Shown: in pieces, positions 23,101-35,100 of the stretch | Numbering within the stretch: the first letter of the stretch is position 1 | Layout: the number at the start of each line of letters is the position of its first letter | NCBI RefSeq assembly: GCF_021134715.1 | Contig: NC_060021.1 | Coordinates: forward strand, 6,852,501 to 6,916,500 | Source of the DNA: Daphnia pulex | Lineage: Eukaryota > Arthropoda > Branchiopoda > Diplostraca > Daphniidae | Direction of reading: 5' to 3' | DNA: 64,000 nt | Notes under the pieces: model-generated | Database searches by the model: none | Told to the model about the DNA's origin: nothing | Seen by the model: the letters and a program-made list of their open reading frames with translations, nothing else | Made by a program: the position numbers and the translations under genes

Positions 23101-26100
23101 TCAAACATAACAGACACAACAACTACGTGGGTGGGTTTTTCCTTCTCCTCAACGTCGTCGTTACTTCAATCCTCTTTCTGAGGGTTTCTTGATTTCTTCC
23201 CCCCCTTGAGTATTTTCTTCTTTTTTTTTCTGTTTTGTTTCAAGGCATCGAATTTTAATTTTCGGGGAAAACAAGAAGATAGCAAGCGATAGATATCCGT
23301 ACCGGTATTATGCATTGTACAGGATCTCTCTCTCTCTCTCCCGCGCGTACGGAGTTTAAGGCCTCGTCTATAATTTGATCGCGTCACGCTACACGCTCCT
23401 TTGCCCGACTGTCTCCCGATACACATCTGAGATGTTAAAACACAGAGGAGAGAGAGAGAGGAATTGTTGATTCAACCCGGGAGATAACCGCGAAGGAGGC
23501 GGAGTCGAAAAAATCCACGACGAGATCGAAAAAGTCAAACAGGAATTTTTCGTGTCTTCTCTCGATATTCTTTTTCGGGCCTTTGTGTGTGTGTGACTTT
23601 TCACCGCCGTTTGATTTTTGGTTTTAAATTCAGTATACGAAGCACTGCTCAGTCATTTGGACATATAGCGACGATCAATACGACCCCATAACCATTTGAA
23701 TTCAATTACCCGTCGAGCAGCGCACACAATCATTTACTCGGAGGCCGTCAGCCTTGATTACCCCGTCCCGATAGATTCAATGCCTTTTCATTTTGATGGC
23801 GCAGTTTCTCTGAATGTTTATGCAGCGATCGCTCGGAAAATTGTTATTCTTCCTTATTCTTACTAAAATGCGGGAATTAGTCAAATAACAATAAATCATT
23901 TGCGTATATATAGAGAGATGGGAATCTCACGATGAATTATGGCCCCGCATTTTTGTCTGGAAAAAATGATTGCCGAGTCATCATTGAAAACAATTTAACG
24001 ATTCGACAATGGGATGAGAGAAAAAAAACCCTACGAGCGCCATTAAACGTTAATAATCCATCAATTGTTCCGTTAAGGGACACACGTCGTCTAGGTCTAA
24101 AAGCTATTCGTTAAATTCGCTATTGTCGTCCGTTTCCCCGGTATTAAATAGCCAGTGAAATTTCATCATTCTTCCACACCAGGCGAGAAAATATTAACGC
24201 ATACAATAGCGTGTCTACGGGCCGTTTATATATGGGGATGCGTTCATAAGATTGAATATTCAATCCCCCAATTTTTTATCTTGGGGTTTTTTTTTCCAAA
24301 AAACTTTTCCTTCTTCATCTTCTTGTCGGGAATGACGCAGGCAATAGTCACCCCCACAGCAAGGGGTGAGAAATAACATCTCTCGGATGCGCTCATCTCC
24401 CCCTGCAGCTCTCAACAACAACGTCTGTTTCTGGAAAAGAAAAACCGCAGAGCTGCCGACCCAAGTCACGAACTTCGTGGTTTCTCATCTTCTTCTCCGT
24501 TGGTGTTGATCGGTGTCGGAGTTTCTTTTTTCTTTTTTTCCTTTTTTCCAACGAACCAGACGAATTTTCTCTCATCAACACACCTCGTTTGACTCGTTAG
24601 TTCGTTTCTCTCTCTCTCTCTCGCGTCTTTTTACCTCTATTTTCGTTTTTTTCTGCCCCGAATAGAACTGGGAAAACGGCTGCGGGTACATAGCACACCA
24701 CCAGCCCGAGAAACTATTATTGAGCTGGGAACAATCGTCACTCGTCGCCACGATTTTTTAAATTGAAATGTGCTGACCCGCCGTCACTCAGTCGCACACC
24801 CGAAAGTTAATAGGTATGTCTAAAAGATCTACGGGGAATGAGTCAGACACTTGCCAGTTAAGATTGTGTTGGTTTTCTCTGGCGCGGTAGAGAGTTGAGG
24901 AATGCTAAATAGTCGGAGGGGAATGACAGCAGCAGTCTCAGTAGGGTTGACAGTGTTTTTATTTTATTTTATCTTTTTTCGGGGTTGTGGCTTCGTAATT
25001 TTCCCGTCTGGAGGAGATATAGGCCAGCTGATCGGTCCCTTTGATAAAGCGACACTTAATCACATTCATGGAGAAATATACATCTCTCCGTGAAAAGGAT
25101 CCGTTTTCCCGAGCGCTCCTGCTGCGGCTGCACAGGTGTCGATTGCACCGCAGAAATCTCAGCTCGGGACACAGGTGTTATTTCTTTCTTCTCTTTTGAT
25201 TATCGCCGGTCCAGGTGCGCAAAAAAAACAAAAAAAGATATCCCTCTTCGCTTGACTAGAGACAAACCTGGGAACAAAATAAAAGAGACCTGAACGCTGC
25301 TGATTATACCAACGGGGTTAGTAAACAAAATATTACACCGACGTCCTTGGCTAGTCCATACATATTTACTGCCGCCGAAAAAAGAAAAATAAATGCAAAA
25401 AGAAAATTTGCATTCGGACAGAAATAATAAAAATAAATATTAAGTAGTAACTAAGAGAGGAAAAATGAAGAAAGAAAGAGAGACAATACTAGCCAAGGTT
25501 TTACGCCGGTGGGGGTTATGTATGTCCGTCTTCGGTCAATCCATCATCGAAGCAATTGAACTTGATGAAGTTTCGTGTATGGCATTTATATATGGTCCAA
25601 AAAACTTGCCATAGAACTCTATATATTTTCAACCGTGTTATTTTTCCAAGGGGTTGGTCTAAATGGTTTGTCTTAAATAGTTGATGATTGCTGATGGATG
25701 TGGGTGGCTTTTTTCGTTTTTTAATTTGAAAAAATAGAATTTTTAAATTGTTTTTTTCATTTTTTCGGGGACTAACTTATTTGTTTTGTATTCCAGAGTC
25801 GTTTGGTCGCAGGAAGAGAGAACCATGGGCAATCGACGCGACATAAAAGGCAAAATCCAGGCGGTCGGTCGTCGTACATTTTGACAGACTTCATTGGCGT
25901 TCCGGATCCAGAAGCGGATGTCATTAGTCTGCAATCTACCAAAGAAACGGGCAAATGGTCCGATTGGTCCGAGCCTTCGGAATGCTCTCGAACATGTGGT
26001 GGTGGTGTCTCAAGCCAGAGCCGCGAATGCCAGGGGCGAGGGTAAGTTTTTGAATCTCCCGTTGTCGTTATTATTACTCAGCTGTTATGATTATGATTAT

Positions 26101-29100
26101 TACGGCTTTACACGAATATCCTTCCACACACTATTACACGGGTAGAGAGAATATCAAATTGTTGTCGCTGTCGGCTCTTATGGTGGCATCGGCCTTGATG
26201 AGGCCGCCACAGTCGCGACGAAACACCGGCGGCATACTCCAGCGGAAAACCCGACGAAATATTTCTCTCGGGAAATGCCCACCATAAATTACATTTTCGT
26301 GAATAAAAGAAATTGCGGCGCGAAATCGACATGATTTATTAGAGTCGCTGATTTGATTTTTAATTGATTTTTGATTAAAAGTTTTTTTTTTTTTTAGAGA
26401 TTGATTTTTATTTTGATCTATTTAGACTTCAAGATATTGTTCTGGATGCCCTGGGAACATCGTCGTCCGACTCGCAATGCGTCGCTGCAACGAGGCGGCA
26501 CCACTCGTGCAACATTCAGGCAAGTCACGACTCCACTCCTCCTCCCGTCCGTCCGTTTCTCTCCCCCCTTCTTCGACTTTTACCCTCTTCTCCTCCTCCT
26601 TTTGATAACGATTTCATTATACATGTGGAAGAAGAAATGTCTAAATAAGCAAATTCTTTTCTCAACCCTCATCGTCTGCTATGCCTTTTCCCCCTCCATC
26701 AATGAGTGAGATGTTTTCGGCGTGACTCAGCCCCCCCGTGCCCAGATGATTAATGATTTTCGGTGATTGATTTTATTTGATTACCACACGTACAGGACTG
26801 CCCGGCCGACACACAAGATTTCCGGTCGGAACAGTGTTCCCGATTCAACGGCGTGCCGTTTGAAAATCGTTTTTACGAGTACGTTATTTTGACTCGGGCT
26901 TATTTTTTTCGATTCGTCTATTAAATCAACTGATGACGACATGTTGTGGATTTTACAGATGGGTCCCGTACACGAGGGCGCCCAACAAGTGCGAGCTGAA
27001 TTGCATGCCGAAAGGTGAGAGGTTCTACTACCGACACAGGCGCAAAGTCATCGACGGTACTCTCTGTGACGAACAAGAAGGAACTGACGTTTGCGTTGCC
27101 GGCCAATGTTTGGTGAGTTTTATTTTTTTCGAGAATGACTGGGTGAATTAAGAGATTAATTATGACGTCAACAGCCTGTCGGCTGTGACTCGATGCTGGG
27201 CTCCACGGCCAAAGAAGATCAATGCAGAGTTTGCGGAGGTGACGGAACAACTTGCACATCTGTCAACGGAATCGCCGAACAAAACGACTTTCAAACTGGT
27301 ACCAGCAGACTTCTTAAGAACTTACTTAAGAAAAGAACCAGTCTTTTTAAGTGTCTACGATTATTATCATTGGAATGCTTTTAATCTTAAAAAAACAAAC
27401 AGGTTACAACGACGTTTTACTCATTCCCGTTGGAGCGACGAACATCAAAATCCGCGAAGTCAAGTCTTCCAACAACTACCTAGGTACTAAAAAGTTATTA
27501 TTATAGCTTTCCTGTTTGTTTAAAAGATAGATTTTATTTCCCAATATTTGTACAGCCATCAGAAACACTACGGGGCATTATTATCTCAACGGAAATTGGC
27601 GGATCGATTTCCCCCGTGAGATGAAATTTGCCGGTTGCACGTTCCATTATGAGCGCAAACCGCACGCTTTTATCGCCCCCGAAACTATCACGGCATTGGG
27701 ACCGACGACCGAAGCTCTGTACGTTGTTTTGCTCTACCAAGAGCCCAATCCGGGCATTGAATACGAGTACAGCTTCCCCAAAGATGTCTCATTACCCACC
27801 GGAGGTGACAGCTACAGCTGGATCTACGGGGCGTGGAGTGATTGTAGTGCCGGTTGTGGCGGAGGTTTGTAGAAGAAATAAAACAAAGGAATTGTTGTGT
27901 TCGTTCCTAATTAACGAATTTCACTTGTCAGGAGTACAAACGAGGAATGTTAGTTGCGCCAAGACCAGCGATTTTGAGATGGTCTCGGACGACTTGTGCG
28001 ATCCTCAATTACAGCCCGTAGTCAACAGAACTTGCGCCTCAGACGCTTGCGATCCTAGGTCAGCCGTTAGACACATGTTTCCAATATATAAGGAGAGAAT
28101 AACCTAACATGTTTTATTTTAGTTGGTTCATCGGCAACTGGACTAAATGTTCGAGCAACTGTCAGGCCGGAATCCAATTCCGTACAGTCTATTGTCAGCA
28201 AGTCGTTGCTGGATCTATGCAGTCGGTTATCAATGACAGCGTTTGTGTCAATGCCATCGGACCAACTCCGTCGTCGACCCAGGAATGCAACAAAGAAGCT
28301 GTCTGCCCACAATTTCACATCGGGGACTGGGGACCGGTAATTTCCCAGAAAATAATCGCTTCCGCTGAACCAACAAATCTAATTGGATATCATTTTCTTT
28401 GGTAGTGCGATAAATTATGTGGCGATGGAACACGACACCGCAAAATCACCTGTTTCCGCAAGGTGGACGATCGCATCGAAAAATTAGAGGACTCTGATTG
28501 TGAAGGCGAAGTTCCGTCACGCACTGAATCCTGCACTAAGCGACCTTGCGAAGGAGTTGATTGGATCACTTCCCCGTGGTCAGGTGTAAGTTATACAACT
28601 CAATTATTATTATCATTGTTATAGCCCTTTGCTTGTGGGAAACTGGACGTGCTGAAATGACACGCCCATTATAATTATACACAGTGCAAGAATAAATGCG
28701 GACTTGAATTCGAGACCCGTCAAGCGCAGTGCGTTTCACCGAAGGGAACCGTTTATCCGGACGAGTTCTGTCACGCTTACCGTCGGCCGGCATTGAATCG
28801 GACATGCGCCGAAGCTACCAAATGCAAACACGTCTGGTTCGCTTCCCAGTGGAGTGAGGTAATTTCATATTTGTTTTTCTCTGCAAAATCCCCCAGCAGC
28901 AGTGATACATAATGATAATAATCTCGTGTCATTCGTCTTTTGTATAGTGCTCGGCTGATTGTGGGACTGGAATTCAGACCCGGTGGGTGTTTTGCGGAAC
29001 AATGGATGGTGCGTCACCCACTAAAGTCGATGATGAAAACTGCGATCCTGCCAAAAGATACGAGAACTCAACTGAATGCCACGTGCCGCCCGAGGAGTGC

Positions 29101-32100
29101 AAGGGCGCCTGGTTTTCTGGACCTTGGAGTGAGGTACTTGACCTTGTTCTTTTGTTTGCTCTTTACAAACATTTATTTTTTGGGTTGGATGTTCCGGAAA
29201 CTGCCGGGAGCGTGACAAAAGAGGATTAATGTTTCTTTCTATTTTTTTTTAAATCTCTTATCTTCATTTCCGGGAACAGTGCTCAAAGACTTGCGGTACT
29301 GGAAGCCGGACGAGACCAATTTTGTGTCTGGCTAATAACGTGACAGTCAAGATCGATCAATGCGGATCAGACACGATTCCATCCTCCGAGGAGAAATGCA
29401 ATACTCAAGCCTGCAGCGAAGAAACCACTCCCGACACGACGACCGAAATGTCTTTGGTTGAAGTCTGCGAGGAAGTTGAGGTTGACGATGAAGAAGGAGA
29501 GGAAGAAGAAATAGGAGAGGAGGTGATTGAGGATCCCATAGTAGAATCCAGTGGATCCAATCTGGGAATGGAACCGTCGTCTGGCTCTGGCTCTAGCTCT
29601 GATGGCAGTGGCATGGATAGTACTACAGATAGTACTATGGATACTACTATGGATAGTACTAAGGATAGTAGCATGGAGAGCAACATGGAAAGTAGCAGCG
29701 GCGACCTTGCTGTAGACATGTCTGCTGAAGGATCTGGTGACATGGGATCTGAATCGGTATTTATTATTGTTTAAATAACACCATTTCATTTTATTATTTA
29801 TTAATGAATTTTTCGAAATTTGTATAGTCTGGACTCGGATTGGTGCTGGGAGGAATGACCGCTCCACCGACAGTGATGGAAGGATCTAGCGAACCGGAAG
29901 GTTTAGTGCGGAAGCGCAGAAGACGACAAGCGCCTGCCGAGGAATTGCTTCTTTCAAACGAAGGATCTGGATCCGGAATGGGTTCGAGTATGGGCTCTGG
30001 ATTAGGTTCTGGCATCATCCTTGGTGAATCAGGATCTGGTATCGATGGTATGGATTCTAGTGAACTAGAGGTCGAAGAAGAAATGAGCGTCATCGAAACC
30101 AAGAACGGACTTTTACAATCAGAAAACGTTCTACCCGTCGACGGTAAAATAATTCTTTTACTTCTTTTAATTTTACATTAATTAACGTCTGTACAAATGC
30201 GCGTATTATAGCTAAAACGTCAAGCAAGAAACCAGCTAAAAATGAAACGACAACTAAAAAGCCGACTAAAGACGCCAAGGAGACCAGCACTGTTAAGCCA
30301 ACCAAAGATGCCAAGGAGACGAGCACTGTTAAACCAAGCAAAGATGCCAAGAAGGAAACAAGCACACAAAAGCCAACAAAAGATGCCAAGAAGGAAACAA
30401 GTACGCCAAAACCAACCAAAGATGCTAAAAAAGATGCAAGAACTGTGAAACCAGCCAAGTCGGTCAAGAAACCGGGCGTCGAAGTGATCGAGAGCGATAT
30501 CATGAAAACTGGAACCAAAGCACCTCCTAAATCCAAGGCCAAGAGCTTCCCAGGCAAAAAGAAGAAGGTGAAGGAATGTCGCGTGGTTACCCAGGAAAAA
30601 CCAACCTGCGACAAAACCGAATACGGATGCTGTTCTGACGGAGTAACTCCAGCCAAAGGACCTTTCGAAGCTGGTAACTAAATTCAATACTTTAAATGAA
30701 TCATTTCGTTGCAAGTATTCTACATTTCCAATATAAATTTAGGTTGTCCCAAATATGAAACTTGTGAGGATGCCGAGTTCAAATGCTGTCCTGACGGTGT
30801 CACTCCAGCCAAGGGAGCCAACAATGAGGGCTGCTTCACTGACGCCTGCAAAACATCTCTATTTGGATGTTGTCCTGATGGATCCACTCCATCGGAGGGT
30901 AATGACAATGAAGGCTGCCCTGAGCCAACTACACTACCACCACCCACAACCATGTCTTCCATGGGTGAGGACTTGATCCCGGTTTCCTGCAAACAATCAG
31001 AGTAATTTTGAATAATTTTTTAAATTTTATCTTTGAATCATTTGATTTTGATATTTTCCTTTGTTCCGTGTAGATTCGGTTGCTGTCCGGACCAGATGAC
31101 GACAGCCACTGGCCCAGACAACCAAGGCTGCTTCCAATGTGAAGCTAGTGAAGTGGAGGGATCCGGAAGCGGAAGCGGTAGCGGTAGTGGAGCAGGTCCA
31201 GAATGCAATTCCTGTGATGACACCAAATTCGGATGCTGTCCAGACAATCTGCGAGCAGCCAAAGGACCTAATGGAGAAGGTTGCGAACCTGTTGAAAGTG
31301 GTTCCGGAGAAATCGGTTCCGGTGATGATTTACCAAAAACGGAATCGGACATCAACTGTGCGGAAACGGAATTCGGTTGTTGCCCTAATTCAACGATTGC
31401 AGCTACAGGACCAGGCTCTGCTGGATGTGACAGCCTTTGTGCCGAAACCACATTTGGTTGTTGTGATGACAATGTCACTTCAGCCCATGGTCCCGACAAG
31501 AAAGGTTGTTGCCTCAACACTGAATTCGGCTGTTGCCCAGACAATATCGGTGTCGCGACTGGACCCAAACTTGAGGGCTGCAATTGCGAAGTCACCCAAT
31601 TCGGATGCTGTCCTGATAACATCACTCCGGCTCGTGGTGAGAAATTGGAAGGATGCGGATGTCTTTACACCGAACACACCTGCTGTCCCGATAGCTACAC
31701 TCCAGCTGCTGGACCCAACTACCAAGGATGTGGATGCAACACGTTCGAATTCGGCTGCTGCCCTGATCTTATCACTGTGGCCAAAGGACCCAATCTTGAG
31801 GGCTGCGGATGCGAAAACACTGCTCATGGATGCTGTCAAGATGAACGGACTCCCGCCCATGGACCGCAATTTGAAGGATGCACTTGTGAATCTTCTAAAC
31901 ACGGTTGCTGCTATGACGGAGTCACTGCCTCCCAGGGTCCCAACTACGAAGGATGCCCATCGAAACCTAAACTTTCTGGCGGTATATTCAAACTTGCGTT
32001 CGTTCATAATCGTAATCTAATCTTACATTTTTTAATTTTAGAAATTTGCGCGTTGGATAAGGATCGTGGTTCTTGCCGTAATTTCACCGTCGGATGGTTC

Positions 32101-35100
32101 TTCGATATGGAATATGGCGGTTGCTCTCGTTTCTGGTACGGCGGATGTGATGGCAATGACAATCGCTTCCCAACGCAAGATGACTGCAAAGCCCACTGTG
32201 TTGAACCAACTGGCATTGGTAATTTAATCTTTTTTTTTCTTGATAATTTCAATTTATTAATTTAATGGTCAAACACAGAGGCTTGCTCCCTGCCACGAGT
32301 TGCCGGACCCTGTGAGGGTAACTATCCATCCTGGTACCATGACACTACTACCGGCTCCTGTAAACAGTTCCGTTATGGAGGCTGCCTGGGTAACACCAAT
32401 CGTTTCTCCACTCGCGAAGATTGTAATCAACAGTGTATTGCACCTAAATTGCTCGGTAATATTTGGTTTGGGTTTTAATTTTGCCCTTGCAGTTATTAAT
32501 TCTATTTATATTTTGATCAACAGACAAATGTGAGAAGCCTCAGGATGCTGGAGGTTGTCAAGGTACCTTCCAACGTTGGAGCTACGATAAGACGTCAATG
32601 ACCTGTCAAGAATTCAACTGGGGTGGTTGCCAGGGTAACGAGAACAATTTCTTGAGTGAACGCGAGTGCCATCTCCGTTGCAAAGACACTAGTCGATCCA
32701 GAGGTAAGTTTTTTATTTGCTCTCATCAATTTAAATCATACAACACAACATATTCACACAAATCACAAAACACATCAACCTCGAAATTGATGAAAACCAA
32801 ACATTGTACGTCAAAAATCAAGTTTCCGCTGAAGAGCGGTGCAACATGACGGCCGACTACGGCCGATGCCAGGGCAATCAACTCCGGTGGCATTTCGACA
32901 GCAAATCTCGACATTGCCACAGTTTCCTCTATTCCGGTTGCGGAGGCAATGCCAATCGCTTCGAAAGTTATCAAGCCTGTGCATCGATATGCAAAGAGGC
33001 TCCCAGGACTCCCAAAACAACAACCCCAGAACCATATCAGCTCACTACATTGAGGACAAATGATACAGGTTTCGAATTAATGACCGGAGAAAACCATGAA
33101 TTCCTCGTCCCCCCCTCCCATTCGCTATATATGTTTGACACGCTTGACGCACTAACAAACTCGGCTTCATTTAAAAAACAAATGCTTTTGAATCTAAAAT
33201 ACCAAGACATCGCTTTTTAACTTTTTTGGCACTAAACTAAATGGAAATAGATTCGTGTCTGCTGCCACGCGCTGAAGGTCCGTGCAGCGAGAAGAAATCC
33301 CGTTGGTATTATGACCAAGCTGAACGTCGCTGCATGCCTTTCTACTTTGGAGGATGTCAGGGCAATGCCAACAACTTCGAGTCGCAGAATGCCTGTGAAG
33401 AATCCTGCCGAGCCTTGTCCCTCGTCACTGGTAGATGGGCCTAACTCTTTCCCAAACGCAAATTAACAATTTTACTAACAATTTGACAAAATCGCTGCAA
33501 CTAATCAATTTAATACCCAATTTCCCTTTAACTTCTTCTTCTTTTAAACAATTGTAAAAACTTAATTGCGTTTTCAATTGTAGAAGAGGACACCTGCCGG
33601 ATGCCGCGTGTTATCGGTGACTGTAAAGAATTTACCGAACGGTGGTACTACGATGAAGCGGATGAAGAATGTCGCGCTTTCTTGTTTGGAGGTTGCAACG
33701 GCAATGCCAACAACTTTGATTCAATGGACTCGTGTAATCAAAGATGCAAATCGACTGTATCGCCAATAGTTCCCGAATCCGCCAAGCCCATCGACGAAGA
33801 TTTCAGAACCGGTAGGAAAAGAATTTGTTTGTTGTTAAACCCACCAAATTTTTGCTAATGGAATGCTGTTTGTCTGTTGTAGAATTCTGTTTCCTACCGA
33901 AGCAAGAAGGTTCTTGTGACGAGTCGGTATTGCAATGGTTCTACGACCGACCTGAGGGTGTCTGCAAACAGTTTATCTACAAAGGATGTGATGGCAATCA
34001 AAATAGATTCGCCGATCGTCAAGAGTGCGAGAGCAGATGCAGTCAGTCTCAAGATGTCTGTATTTTGCCGAGAGTCGTCGGTCCCTGCAGTGGCTCCTTC
34101 CGCCAATGGTACTATGATGCCGGATCTGATAACTGCTACGAATTCGACTACGGTGGATGCCAAGGAAATCCGAACCGCTTTAACAACGCTCAAGAATGCC
34201 AAAATCGTTGCCAGAGAGTCAGGCCCATCACAACTACTTCCACAGAAGCTCCGTATGTTCCTTATCCGGAACGTGAAGATGATCGAGAACGGGAACGAGA
34301 GCCTGAACCTGAACGTCGGCCTGATGAACGAGAACGTGAACGAGAACGTGACCGCTACCCCACTGGAGGAGGTATAAAATTATTACCGAAATCTAAATTT
34401 AGATTGAATTTTTTCTATGAATAAAACAAAAACTTTGTATTTTACTTAAAGATATATGCGGATTGGAGGTTGAACCTGGACCTTGCAGAGCCAGTGTTCC
34501 AGCGTGGTATTTCAATAGACAGACCAGCCGTTGTGAAGCCTTCAGCTATGGCGGTTGCGATGGCAACGCCAATCGTTTCCATTCAGAAGAACAATGTGAA
34601 CGTCAGTGCGGATCCTTCCGAGGCCAAGGTTTTATTCTTGACATAATGTTTAATGGATTTGCGATTAAAACTTGAAATATTCCAGATGTCTGCCGACTTC
34701 CCCCCGACAGAGGACCTTGCCGTGGCTCCTTCCGCAAATACTATTTCGACCGCAGCTCGCTGCAATGTCTCGAATTGGTTTACGGCGGATGCCGTGGTAA
34801 TGGCAATCGATTCAGTTCACTGGAGGAATGTCAATCTCTCTGCCTTCAACGCGCCGAAGTTGCTCCCCCTGGCAATGTGACATCCGATGCCAATTCAGGT
34901 AAAACACAATGCCTTTATAATTACCGTAGGAATTCGTAAGCTTTTTTTTATTATTCTTTCAATAATAATTACAACATTTCAATTTGTAGTTTGAATTAAA
35001 AATTGACTCACTGGCTTTCAAAAAAATAATAACCGTAAAAACAAATGTAATTAAGCAGTAGTTAGATTATTAATGATAAATTCAATGACGGCGAACAATT

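Noticed and set aside
29367..29867. Long minus-strand open frames opposite papilin exons 15-19
   Set aside because: Mirror images of the repetitive Ser/Gly/Asp and Cys-repeat coding exons, broken by papilin introns.
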